Assembly (NCBI GenBank): GCA_903919455.1
Contig: CAIXIJ010000019.1
Coordinates: forward strand, 1-64,000
DNA: 64,000 nt
Direction: 5' to 3'
Source: an uncultured Acidimicrobiaceae bacterium
Lineage (GTDB): Bacteria; Actinomycetota; Acidimicrobiia; Acidimicrobiales; Ilumatobacteraceae
The translations under genes and the position numbers were made by a program. Position 1 is the first letter of the stretch. Every line of letters starts with the position of its first letter. Below, piece by piece: positions 50,286-58,709 of this stretch. Below the pieces are notes generated by a model. It was not told the DNA's origin and ran no database searches. It was given only the letters and a program-made list of their open reading frames with translations.

Positions 50286-50374
50286 TTGGCCGCCTCCGCC
50301 ATCACGATTTCGAACATGCCGTATGCGCCAACGCTGAGGCTGGCGCACACCGGGTCTCCCGTCCCGCTGTACAT
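50282..50374 (-). CDS. Small peptide (30 aa) translationally coupled to the multicopper oxidase
   Basis: ATG 50374 lies downstream of AAAAGGAAAC and the frame encodes MYSGTGDPVCASLSVGAYGM and ten more residues, ending at TGA 50284-50282, which overlaps the oxidase GTG by 4 nt. The peptide has one Cys and ends FEIVMAEAAK. Coupling of this kind is normal in this genome and argues the ORF is translated. It could be a regulatory leader peptide or a precursor peptide of unknown kind; no family is recognised. Confidence 0.5.
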   Translation of the reverse strand: MYSGTGDPVCASLSVGAYGMFEIVMAEAAK

Positions 50375-50415
50375 ATGAGTTTCCTTTTCCCGCTTGAAGT
50401 CCCGCCTTGGAACTC

Positions 50416-50433
50416 GATGTTGTACTCAACATC
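50416..50433. promoter_or_regulatory. Palindrome GATGTTG-TACT-CAACATC upstream of the oxidase unit
   Basis: Perfect 7-bp arms around a 4-nt centre, 42 nt before the small-peptide ATG, inside the AT-rich patch of this upstream region. A likely operator; core TGTTG..CAACA also occurs in the palindrome at 46655-46675. Confidence 0.5.
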
Positions 50434-50960
50434 CAATTCAAGAAAATCACAATGAGACATTTGGCCCGATAGGACCCCGGTCTCAGGTCTGCCGTTTTTC
50501 CCCAATGGTCGTAGGTCTATCTCACCCAGAGCGACACAAGAAACGCAGGACGCGGGATCACCCTGGGAAGTCACCGAGTTGCAGCCGAATTCGTCAAGAA
50601 CCAGCGTGTGGTACACGTACAAGAGACCTACAAGCAATAGGAGTCGGTCCATGGCACTCAATCGAGCCGGTTGGGCCCACCACGAAGCGTCAAAATATGC
50701 ACTGACCTGCATGTTTACAGCGAGTGAGGTCGCAGCGCCCAGAGTGGCATAAACAGGGGGGTCCTAGGACGACCCGACAGCGCCGCGATCTCACACCAAG
50801 CGGCCAACGACCGCCCGGCGAGGTCGAATAGTTCGATCGGCCTATCCGACCGACCTCGAGACGGCCGGAAGCAGTGAGGTGCCATCACTCACAGCGGTGA
50901 ACGACAACGCCCCGCATGCGCCGAGCCACCGCGGCGTGAATGTGACCCCTGAGCTGGTGG
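50434..50960. other. Intergenic stretch without a supported gene
   Basis: A 136-codon minus-strand frame (50302-50712) has no recognisable domain and poor coding character. The stretch contains a GTCCTAGGAC palindrome at 50761-50770 and GC-rich inverted repeats towards 50850-50910 that may end transcription of dmdA. No gene is called. Confidence 0.4.
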
Positions 50961-52085
50961 TTATCGCTGTGAAGCGCCGGGGAATGGCACATCCACCACG
51001 GTGGCCGTACGCGTGCCACCCGGCACCGCTACTTCCACCGTCGTGCCCAACGTCGTGTGTTCGATGGGCAGCATGCCCAGGCCCACATTGGTCTGCAGAC
51101 GGGGCGACCACACGGCCGACGTGATGGACCCCACCACGTTGCCCCCTGCCGCCACATCCCAACCGTCGCGGTTGTGCGGCACCGCATCGCCATCGATCAT
51201 GAACCCGCTGAGCCGTCGAGTGAGGCCCGTGGCCCGCTGCTGCCGCAATGCGGCGAGACCGATGGCCTCGATGTCGGCGTCGAGCGAGCAATACCTCTCG
51301 AGCCCGGCTTCGAGCGCCGTGTGCTCGCGGGTGACGTCGGTGCCGTAGGTCATCAACCCGGCCTCGATCCGCTCGATGAGGTTGGGGCAACCCGGGCCGA
51401 TGTCGTAGGCGGCACCGGCCGCCATGAGGTCGTCGTACAGCAGACCCCCAAGTTCGGCATCGTCGACGTAGATCTCGAATCCGCCCTGTGCGCTCCAGCC
51501 GCTACGGGCCACGAGCATCTCGTGGCCGCGATAGGCAACCGGTGCGAAGCGGAAGAACTTGATGTCGCGCACCACGTCGCCGAGCACAGCTGCGGCGACG
51601 GTTTCGCTGTGCGGGCCCTGCACGGCCAGCGGCCACACGTCGGGCTCGCTGACGTTCACGTCGAGGCCCAGCCCGCGGGCCAGCCCGCCGGCCCACAGCA
51701 CGACATCGGAGTCGGAGACCGAAAACCAGAAGCGATCGTCGGCCACGCGCAACACCCCGGGGTCGTTGATCAGTCGGCCCTCATCGTCGAGCACTGGCGC
51801 ATACCCGCAGCGGCCGACGGCGAAGGAACTGAGGTCGCGCACCGTCAGCAGTTGGGCCAAGCGTGCCGCATCGGGACCGACCACCTCCACCTGTCGCTCG
51901 CACGCCACGTCCCACACCTGTACCGCGCTACGGAGATGGTGATAGTCGGCCTCCACACCCCGGATCTGGGTGGGCAGCAGCATGTGGTTGTAGACGGTGT
52001 AGGCGATGACACCGAAGTCCTCCACACGACTGGAAAACGGCGTGGAGCGAATCCGCTTGGTGATGGCGAGTGCGGGCGGGTTCAT
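50961..52085 (-). CDS. dmdA: Dimethylsulfoniopropionate demethylase (DmdA-like)
   Basis: The 374-aa GcvT-family protein closely follows Pelagibacter DmdA: RIRSTPFSSRVEDFGVIAYT, YNHMLLPTQIRGVEADYHHL, WDVACERQVEVVG, FAVGRCGYAPVLDDEGRLIN, SVSDSDVVLW, LDVNVSEPDVWPLAVQGPHS, LVARSGWSAQGGFEIYVDD and IGPGCPNLIERIEAGLMTYG. DmdA demethylates DMSP with tetrahydrofolate, giving 3-methylmercaptopropionate and 5-methyl-THF. These motifs separate it from ordinary GcvT. GGAGGAACC precedes ATG 52085. It is divergent from acuI with a perfect palindrome between. Clade and activity need testing, since DmdA-like proteins of non-DMSP function exist. Confidence 0.85.
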   Translation of the reverse strand: MNPPALAITKRIRSTPFSSRVEDFGVIAYTVYNHMLLPTQIRGVEADYHHLRSAVQVWDVACERQVEVVGPDAARLAQLLTVRDLSSFAVGRCGYAPVLDDEGRLINDPGVLRVADDRFWFSVSDSDVVLWAGGLARGLGLDVNVSEPDVWPLAVQGPHSETVAAAVLGDVVRDIKFFRFAPVAYRGHEMLVARSGWSAQGGFEIYVDDAELGGLLYDDLMAAGAAYDIGPGCPNLIERIEAGLMTYGTDVTREHTALEAGLERYCSLDADIEAIGLAALRQQRATGLTRRLSGFMIDGDAVPHNRDGWDVAAGGNVVGSITSAVWSPRLQTNVGLGMLPIEHTTLGTTVEVAVPGGTRTATVVDVPFPGASQR

Positions 52086-52148
52086 GGTTCCTCCAGGGTC
52101 TGCCGCTGCCATTCTCATGCCTGAAAGTGCCCACGGAACACAACGACC

Positions 52149-52168
52149 TCGATCACGATAGTGATCGA
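52149..52168. promoter_or_regulatory. Perfect palindrome TCGATCAC-GATA-GTGATCGA between dmdA and acuI
   Basis: Two 8-bp perfect arms around GATA, at 63 nt upstream of dmdA; a further CGATCACC half-site follows near 52178. The size and position suit a dimeric repressor or activator (GntR/TetR/IclR type) controlling both genes. No regulator gene is adjacent. Confidence 0.6.
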
Positions 52169-52375
52169 AGACATGACCGATCACCACCCGCACCAGACCA
52201 GTTCATGGAAGTTCGACGCGCTCGGGTTGACCGGCGGCATCATGGTGGCTCACCGGGCACCACGGCCCTGCGCGATCAGAACAATCTGCCTGGCGGGCCA
52301 CCGTCGAACAGATGGTGACCGACCTGAATCTGGCAGCCTGAGACTGAATTCCGCATTCGTTCCGAGGAGACCCAC

Positions 52376-53371
52376 ATGAGCACCGTCCGCGCCTTCATCG
52401 CCGGCCACATCGATGGCACCTTTCAACGCACCGTCGGCACCATGCCCATCGCCGACCTCGGCGAGGGCGATGTGCTGATCCGCGTTGAGTACTCGGGTAT
52501 CAACTACAAGGACGGCCTGGCCACCAGCGAGAACGGCAAGGTGGCCCGTCTCGACCCCATCATCCCGGGTGTCGACCTCGCTGGCGTGGTGGAGGAATCT
52601 GCCGACCCTGCGTTCCCGGTGGGCAGCAGGGTGATCGCTCACGGCTACGACATCGGCGTGGCACACCACGGTGGCTACGCAGAACTGGCGCGAGTGCCGG
52701 CTTCACGACTGGTGGCCATGCCCGACGGTCTCGACGCACGCACCGCAATGCTCATCGGCACCGCTGGGTACACCGCCGCATTGTCGGTCGACGCACTCGA
52801 GCAGCGTGGTCTCACGCCGGGCAGTGGGCCGGTGCTCGTCACCGGCGCCTCCGGCGGTGTCGGGTGCATGGCCATCGGCATGCTCGCCGCACGCGGCCAC
52901 GAAGTGGTGGCCAGCACCGGCAAGCTCGCCGACGCCGACTGGCTTCGTTCGCTGGGCGCCAGCGATGTGATCGATCGAGCCGAGATGGCGCCCGAGGGTG
53001 GCCGGCCGCTCGACAAGGAGCGTTGGGCCGGGGCTGTCGACTGTGTGGGCGGCAACACGTTGGCCCACATCCTGCGCACGCTGCGCTACGGCGCCTCCGT
53101 CGCTGCCAGCGGACTCACGGGTGGCACCGCGCTGCCCACCACCGTGCTGCCGTTCATCCTTCGTGGAGCCAACCTTCTCGGCATCGACAGCGTGCAGGGC
53201 CCCATCGGCCCGCGCCGCGCCATGTGGCAGCGGATCGGAACCGATCTCAAACCCACGTGGCTCGACACGCTCGACACCGAGGTGGTCGGCTTCGACGCCC
53301 TGGCGCCGCAACTCGATCGCATCCTGGCGGGCGGCATGCGCGGGCGTGTCCTGGTGAGCCCCACCGCCTGA
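52376..53371 (+). CDS. acuI: Acrylyl-CoA reductase AcuI / YhdH-type quinone oxidoreductase
   Basis: The 331-aa zinc-independent medium-chain dehydrogenase has EYSGINYKDGLATSENGKVA, HGYDIGVAHHGGYAELARVP, MLIGTAGYTAALSVDALEQR and the NADP site VLVTGASGGVGCMAIGMLAA, all typical of AcuI/YhdH. AcuI reduces toxic acryloyl-CoA to propionyl-CoA in DMSP/acrylate metabolism. GAGGAG lies 8 nt before ATG 52376. Its place opposite dmdA supports a DMSP role; dmdA-acuI linkage is known in marine bacteria. Confidence 0.9.
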   Translation: MSTVRAFIAGHIDGTFQRTVGTMPIADLGEGDVLIRVEYSGINYKDGLATSENGKVARLDPIIPGVDLAGVVEESADPAFPVGSRVIAHGYDIGVAHHGGYAELARVPASRLVAMPDGLDARTAMLIGTAGYTAALSVDALEQRGLTPGSGPVLVTGASGGVGCMAIGMLAARGHEVVASTGKLADADWLRSLGASDVIDRAEMAPEGGRPLDKERWAGAVDCVGGNTLAHILRTLRYGASVAASGLTGGTALPTTVLPFILRGANLLGIDSVQGPIGPRRAMWQRIGTDLKPTWLDTLDTEVVGFDALAPQLDRILAGGMRGRVLVSPTA

Positions 53372-53405
53372 CCCCTCCCCACCACCACTGCCACCTGGAG
53401 CATCG

Positions 53406-54794
53406 ATGGAACGCAGCACCGGCCGCCGCCTCGGCACTGTCCATGAACCCGCCCGCGACATCGACGTGGTGCATCAGACCGATGTGCTCGTCGTCGGCTC
53501 GGGGCCCGCAGGCTTGTCGGCTGCGCTGGCTGCAGCGCGCGCCGGCGTGGAGGTGACACTGGTCGAGCGCTTTGGCTGCTTCGGCGGCAACATCACCACC
53601 GTCGGGGTGGAGGGCATGGCCTGGTACCGCCACGAGGCCACGGTGGAAGCCAATGGCATCGGCCGCGAGTTCGAAGATCGCGCCTACGCGATGGGCGCCG
53701 CTGTGCCAGAGAGCCAGTCGCAGAGTTACGAACTCGATGCCGAGGGCTTCAAGGTGGTGGCCGACACGCTGGTGCAGGAGGCCGGCATCCATCCGATGCT
53801 GCACCGGGCATTCGCTGCGCCGCTGATGGACGGCAACCGGGTGGGCGGCATCATCACCGAGTCCAAGGCGGGCCGCGAAGCCATCGTGGCTCGACGCGTC
53901 ATCGACGCCACCGGCGATGCCGACATCGCATTCCGCGCCGGCGCCCACACCCATCTCGCACCTCGCGAGCATCTCATGGCCGCCTCGGTGATGTTCCACA
54001 TCGCCGGAGTGGACAAGCGCAAGTTCGTGGAAGGGGTGGCAGCCGATCCGCAGACCTACCGCGATTGGGGTGGCAACGGGGAATGGAACATCGAGACCTC
54101 GGGCAAAGAAGACGCCATGTTCTCGCCGTTCCTGCACAAGCCGTTCAAAGCGGCACTCGATGCGGGATTGATCCCCTCCGACCTCACTACCATCGCCGGC
54201 ACCTGGGGTGCCATCCACGACAGCGGCGAACTTACCTACATGAACCTGGTGCACCTTGCGGGCATCGACGGCACCGACCCCGACGACCTCACCATCGGCG
54301 AGATCGAAGGGCGCCGCCAGGCCATGCACGCTCTGGCGGCCCTCAAGGCGTTCACACCGGGCTGCCAGGACGCGCGACTGCGTAACTTCGGCATGACATT
54401 GGGTGTGCGCGACACCCGCAAGATCGACGCCGTCTACAACCTCACCGAGCACGACGTACGCGAACAGGGTCGCTTCGACGACACGATCGGCATCTACCCC
54501 GAGTTCATCGACGGCTACGGCATCCTGGTGCTGCCTACCACCGGGCGATACCTGCAACTGCCGTACCGCAACATCCTGCCCAAGGGTGTGCGCAACCTGC
54601 TGGTCGCCGGCCGTTCCTCCGGCGGCGATCGGGTGGCTCACGCAGCCACCCGCAACATGGCGTGCTGCGCAGTGCTCGGCCAAGGGGCAGGCGTGGCTGC
54701 AGCCCAAAGCCTGCACGACGGATGCGACGTGGAGGACGTGCGCGTCGAGGCCGTGCAGCGGGTGCTCGAGCACCAGGGCGTTCGAATCCACTGA
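53406..54794 (+). CDS. FAD-dependent oxidoreductase (FAD_oxidored, pfam12831-like)
   Basis: The 462-aa protein has the dinucleotide motif DVLVVGSGPAGLSAALAAAR, a following GCFGGNITTVGVEGMAW and the C-terminal RNILPKGVRNLLVAGRSSGG, with RVIDATGDADIAFRAGA in the middle. This matches the pfam12831 FAD-dependent oxidoreductases, whose substrates are largely unknown. CTGGAGC precedes ATG 53406, and it begins 34 nt after acuI on the same strand, so it may belong to the DMSP-linked unit. CFGGN is a conserved Cys-containing motif of the family. Confidence 0.85.
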   Translation: MERSTGRRLGTVHEPARDIDVVHQTDVLVVGSGPAGLSAALAAARAGVEVTLVERFGCFGGNITTVGVEGMAWYRHEATVEANGIGREFEDRAYAMGAAVPESQSQSYELDAEGFKVVADTLVQEAGIHPMLHRAFAAPLMDGNRVGGIITESKAGREAIVARRVIDATGDADIAFRAGAHTHLAPREHLMAASVMFHIAGVDKRKFVEGVAADPQTYRDWGGNGEWNIETSGKEDAMFSPFLHKPFKAALDAGLIPSDLTTIAGTWGAIHDSGELTYMNLVHLAGIDGTDPDDLTIGEIEGRRQAMHALAALKAFTPGCQDARLRNFGMTLGVRDTRKIDAVYNLTEHDVREQGRFDDTIGIYPEFIDGYGILVLPTTGRYLQLPYRNILPKGVRNLLVAGRSSGGDRVAHAATRNMACCAVLGQGAGVAAAQSLHDGCDVEDVRVEAVQRVLEHQGVRIH

Positions 54795-54997
54795 TCGCCT
54801 GCAGGGGTCGTTCTCGAACATTCCGAGGCGGCGAGATCGTCGCATTTTTCGACGCCACGTAGCGAGGACGATCGGCCCTACCGCTCTGAGTGATCTGAAG
54901 ATAAGGTTTGGATCACAACCTCGGTAGACGCCCGGTTCGCGAGATGTCACGTCTCCAACGGGCCCGACGCCTTCCCGAGCCCAACGGAAGGACGCAT
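54795..54997. other. Upstream region of the GT4-GH130 cassette
   Basis: This 203-nt spacer carries TAAGGT at about 54901-54906, a possible -10, about 90 nt before the start, then the GGAAGGA ribosome-binding site at the 3' end. No other structure was recognised. Confidence 0.35.
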
Positions 54998-56152
54998 ATG
55001 AACGTCGCCGACCGGATGCTCCCATCCACCCAACGAATCGGGTTGGTGAGCACCTACCCGCCCACCCTCTGCGGCCTCGCCACCTTCGCCCACGCGCTCG
55101 GTACGGCCCTCGCCCAGCAGGGCCACGACGTGCATGTCGTGCGAGTTCGAGGTGAACGCCGACCCGAAGCGAGCAACCCACGAGTGGTTGCCTCACTCCG
55201 CGAACGCGATCCGGCTTCGCTGGCGCACGCCGCCGCGCTCCTGTCGAGCTGCGACACGGTGATCCTGCAACATGAGTACGGCATCTACGGGGGCGCCGAC
55301 GGCGCCGAGGTTCTCGAACTCATCGAGGCCATCGAAGCCCCCGTGGTGGTGGTGCTCCATACGGTGCCCCTGTACCCCACACCGCATCAGCACCAGATCA
55401 TCGCCGCATTGGCGCAACGGGCACAACGACTCGTGGTGATGAGCGAGACCGCACACGAACGGCTGTGTGATCTGTACCCCGTGCGAGAGCATCACGTGGA
55501 CGTGATTCCCCACGGTGCTGCCACGCCCACACCGCCGCCCTACCGCGACCTGCTGGCTCCGCAGCTGCTCACCTGGGGCCTGCTCGGACCCGGTAAGGGC
55601 ATCGAACACACCATTGCGGCGCTCGCGATGCTCGCCACCGAACGCGTTCGGCCGCACTACACCATCGCGGGTGTCACCCACCCGAACGTGTTCGAGCGCG
55701 ATGGCGACCGATACCGCAACTCGTTGCAGCGACAAGCTGCCAACGGCGGCGTGGCGTCCGCAGTCACGTTCGACGACCAGTACCGAGATACGGCACAACT
55801 CACGACGTTCATCGCCTCAGCGGAGATCGTCGTATTGCCCTACGACTCCACCGACCAGGTGACGTCAGGCGTGTTGGTGGACGCCATCGCGGCTGGTCGC
55901 CCAGTCATCGCCACCGCCTTCCCGCACGCGGTCGAACTGCTGGCTTCGGGTGCCGGCATCGTGGTGCCGCACCGCAACCCCACTGCATTGGCCACCGCCA
56001 TCCGGTCGGTCGTCATGGATCAGGACCTCAAGAACTCGATGGCCCAGGAAGCATCGCGGCTCGCACCCACGCTCAGCTGGGCAACGGTGGCAGCCGCGTA
56101 CGCTCGCCTCGGCCGCGACCTCCAAGCCGATGCATCGACCTCGCGACCGTGA
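54998..56152 (+). CDS. GT4-like glycosyltransferase of a GH130 cassette
   Basis: The 384-aa GT-B enzyme begins IGLVSTYPPTLCGLATFAHA, with VILQHEYGIYGGADGAEVLE (acceptor side), LTWGLLGPGKGIEHTIAALA and a donor half with AGRPVIATAFPHAVELLASG. GGAAGGA 6 nt before ATG 54998 decides the start. The same trio (GT4, alpha/alpha toroid, GH130) occurs in various bacteria and is thought to act on mannose-containing glycans. Coupled to the next gene by GTGA. Confidence 0.82.
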   Translation: MNVADRMLPSTQRIGLVSTYPPTLCGLATFAHALGTALAQQGHDVHVVRVRGERRPEASNPRVVASLRERDPASLAHAAALLSSCDTVILQHEYGIYGGADGAEVLELIEAIEAPVVVVLHTVPLYPTPHQHQIIAALAQRAQRLVVMSETAHERLCDLYPVREHHVDVIPHGAATPTPPPYRDLLAPQLLTWGLLGPGKGIEHTIAALAMLATERVRPHYTIAGVTHPNVFERDGDRYRNSLQRQAANGGVASAVTFDDQYRDTAQLTTFIASAEIVVLPYDSTDQVTSGVLVDAIAAGRPVIATAFPHAVELLASGAGIVVPHRNPTALATAIRSVVMDQDLKNSMAQEASRLAPTLSWATVAAAYARLGRDLQADASTSRP

Positions 56153-57159
56153 TGCGAATCGTCAGCAACGCCTTTGCTCACTTGGATCGTCTCACTGACG
56201 AGCGCGGCCTGTTCGAACATGCCGAGGGCGTGCAACGCCGAGAAGCCGGCGGGTACTGCACCGACGACAACGCCCGCCTCCTGGTGGTCTGTTCCAGAGA
56301 AGTCGATGCAGGTCGGCCCGGGCACCTGTCTCGGGTTGCGCTGCGGGTGGTTCGCGATGCGCAGGACGAGCACGGCCGATTCCACAACCGACTGAGCCGC
56401 GAAGGCGTGTGGGAGGACACGGCAACGGACGAGGACTGCTGGGGCAGAGCCCTGTGGGGTCTCGGGACGGCCGCCCATCATCACTCGAATCCATCGGTTC
56501 GGAGATGGGCGCATCGCAGCGTCATCGCAAGTCTCAAAGTGCGCTCGCCCTGGCCGCGAGCGCGGGCCTTCGCCACCATCGGTGTCGCCGAAGTCGCGGC
56601 CGTGGATGGGTGCAACGGCGACGTTCGATCGTTCCTGGTCGACAGCATGGTCCGTGTCGGACAGGTACCGAGCGGCGCGTGGCAGTGGCCCGAGCCGCAA
56701 CTGCGGTACGGAAACGCCACGGTTGCAGAGGCACTGATCGCCGCAGCGCACGCCATCGGCAGTCCCTCCGATGTGGACCGCGGGCTGCGCATGCTCGACT
56801 GGCTCCTGCAGATGGAGACCAGCAGCGGACATCTCTCGCTGGTCGGTCACCATGGGCGATGGCCAGGAGACGCCACACCGCAGTTTGATCAGCAACCCAT
56901 CGAGGCGGCTGCGATGGCAGATGCCTGCTGGCGGGCGCACGAAGTGACCGGCGACCCGGCGTGGATCCGGGGGATCACGGCGGCCGCAAAGTGGTACCTC
57001 GGCGAGAACGACAGCGGACTGCGCATGTTCGACGAAACGTCAGGGGGCTCGTACGACGGGCTTCATGCCGATCGAGTGAATCTCAACCAGGGCGCTGAAT
57101 CGACGCTTGCTCTGGTCTCCACCTTCCAACGAGCTGACAGATTCGAGGGCATCCTGTGA
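56149..57159 (+). CDS. Alpha/alpha-toroid glycosidase-like protein of the GH130 cassette
   Basis: The 336-aa protein has several His/Asp-containing repeats (GGYCTDDNARLLVVC, WEDTATDEDCWGRALWGLG, AMADACWRAHEVTGDPAWIR, VNLNQGAESTLALVSTF) spaced like inner helices of (alpha/alpha)6 glycosidases. Family members co-occur with GT4 and GH130 and are annotated as glycosyltransferase-associated or glycosidase-like. No signal peptide. The start is GTG 56149 (overlapping the GT4 stop) or ATG 56152. Its end overlaps the GH130 start by 4 nt. Confidence 0.7.
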   Translation: MMRIVSNAFAHLDRLTDERGLFEHAEGVQRREAGGYCTDDNARLLVVCSREVDAGRPGHLSRVALRVVRDAQDEHGRFHNRLSREGVWEDTATDEDCWGRALWGLGTAAHHHSNPSVRRWAHRSVIASLKVRSPWPRARAFATIGVAEVAAVDGCNGDVRSFLVDSMVRVGQVPSGAWQWPEPQLRYGNATVAEALIAAAHAIGSPSDVDRGLRMLDWLLQMETSSGHLSLVGHHGRWPGDATPQFDQQPIEAAAMADACWRAHEVTGDPAWIRGITAAAKWYLGENDSGLRMFDETSGGSYDGLHADRVNLNQGAESTLALVSTFQRADRFEGIL

Positions 57160-58652
57160 ACGTCGAACTGCACGACACTGGCATCGTCATCCGGCCCGAC
57201 CCCTCGCGGGTGCTCGCCAGGTTCTTCGTTCCCGGCCGAGAGGATCTCGCGCCTGGCGCATCGCGCGCCGGAGGCGTGGTGGAGCGCGTCCTTGCGCTCG
57301 AAGAAGCCGAGGTGGAACGAGCGCTGCGCGACGTGGAGCGCCGCTGCGGGCCTCACCATCGCTCGCTCGACCACATGCTCCGCCTCCACGCGGAGATGAT
57401 GATGCCCCGAGTTGATTCGAACGTGGAGCTCTCCGATGCGCGGCTACGGCTGCTCGGTGCCACGTTCACCCGGGAGGACTCATTGGAGGGTGCGGCGCTC
57501 TGCAACCCCTCCATCGTGCTGCACCCTCGACAACGCAGTGATGTGGATGCCGACTTCATCATCAGCGTGCGCGGCATCGGCGAGGGGCACCGTTCCTCGA
57601 TCGGCTTTCGCACCGGCACCGTTCGCGCCAACGGGATGGTGACCATCGACGATCCCGGTCCCTATCCGGAAGCCGCCGTCGATCACTCCAGCATTCATCA
57701 ACGCTCCGTGTTCCAAGCCGTGTTCGCGGAGCGCGGCAACGAGCCGGAGAACATCGCCTTTCTGCTCGACGGACTCGACGAGGAATTCGATGATGCACAA
57801 CTCGAGGCGCGCATTGTCCTGCTGCTCACTGAGGACGCAGGCCGCAACAACACGGAGGACACTGCGAAGGAGGTTCGCGAACTCGCCGCGTCGGGCTACT
57901 CCGCCGACTTCGCGGAGTCGACCGAACTCACCGAACGCATCCTCTGGCCGCACGCGCCCTCGGAGTCGCATGGTCTGGAGGACGCTCGATTCGTGCGCTT
58001 CGTCGACGACAACGGCGACGTGACCTACTTCGCGAGCTACACCGCGTTCGACGGCATTCACATCGAGCAGCACATGCTCGACACGAAGGACTTTCGATCA
58101 TTCCGGTCGGCTCCGATGACGGGCGCCGCCGCAGTCGGAAAGGGTCTGGCGCTGTTCCCCCGCAAAGTGCTCGGTCAGTACGCGGCGCTCACGCGTTCCG
58201 ATCGGGAGAGCAACGAGGTCTCGTTCTCGCACGACCTGCGCCATTGGCCGGACCACCACACGGTGCAACCACCGGAGCGATCGTGGGAGATGGTGCAACT
58301 CGGCAACTGCGGCTCGCCGATCGAGACCGATGCCGGCTGGCTGGTGCTCACTCATGGCGTTGGTCCTATGCGCACCTACTCGCTCGGCGCGATCCTGCTG
58401 GACCTCGAAGACCCCCGGCGAGTGCTGGCTCGAACCGACGGGCCCATCATGATGCCCGACGGCGACCGCGCCTACGGCTACGTGCCGAACGTGGTCTACA
58501 CCTGCGGTGGCATGGCCCACGGCGACACCCTGGTGCTGCCCTACGGCATCGGCGACCAGAAGATCGCCATCGCCACGCTGTCGATCAACGATCTGTTGAC
58601 GACGATGTCGCCGGTGAAACCCTCGCACCGGCGCTCGGATCGGATCCGCTAG
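57156..58652 (+). CDS. GH130-family mannoside phosphorylase/hydrolase-like protein
   Basis: The 498-aa protein has a five-bladed beta-propeller pattern with GAALCNPSIVLHP, HGLEDARFVRFVDDNGDVTY, MVQLGNCGSPIETDAGWLVL, GVGPMRTYSLGAILLDLEDP and YGYVPNVVYTCGGMAHGDTL, matching GH130 enzymes that phosphorolyse or hydrolyse beta-mannosides. Its N-terminal ~100 residues are an extra helical domain. Together with the upstream GT4 and toroid protein it makes a three-gene unit for making or recycling a mannose-rich oligosaccharide. GTG 57156 is coupled to the previous stop. Confidence 0.85.
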   Translation: MNVELHDTGIVIRPDPSRVLARFFVPGREDLAPGASRAGGVVERVLALEEAEVERALRDVERRCGPHHRSLDHMLRLHAEMMMPRVDSNVELSDARLRLLGATFTREDSLEGAALCNPSIVLHPRQRSDVDADFIISVRGIGEGHRSSIGFRTGTVRANGMVTIDDPGPYPEAAVDHSSIHQRSVFQAVFAERGNEPENIAFLLDGLDEEFDDAQLEARIVLLLTEDAGRNNTEDTAKEVRELAASGYSADFAESTELTERILWPHAPSESHGLEDARFVRFVDDNGDVTYFASYTAFDGIHIEQHMLDTKDFRSFRSAPMTGAAAVGKGLALFPRKVLGQYAALTRSDRESNEVSFSHDLRHWPDHHTVQPPERSWEMVQLGNCGSPIETDAGWLVLTHGVGPMRTYSLGAILLDLEDPRRVLARTDGPIMMPDGDRAYGYVPNVVYTCGGMAHGDTLVLPYGIGDQKIAIATLSINDLLTTMSPVKPSHRRSDRIR

Positions 58653-58695
58653 AGGTTCCTCACGGGAGGAATGGGTGCGCACGCGACGCCTCCCC

Positions 58696-58701
58696 TAGCC
58701 T
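58696..58701 (+). promoter_or_regulatory. -10 box TAGCCT that decides the malic enzyme start
   Basis: TAGCCT ends 8 nt before GTG 58710. The upstream in-frame ATG 58671 lies before the box, directly abuts a GGAGGA and is therefore unlikely. Confidence 0.5.
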
Positions 58702-58709
58702 TGTCAACC

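Noticed and set aside
50302-50712. 136-codon minus-strand frame upstream of the second multicopper oxidase
   Set aside because: No domain, no initiation signal and overlap with the palindrome and the better-supported 30-aa ORF.
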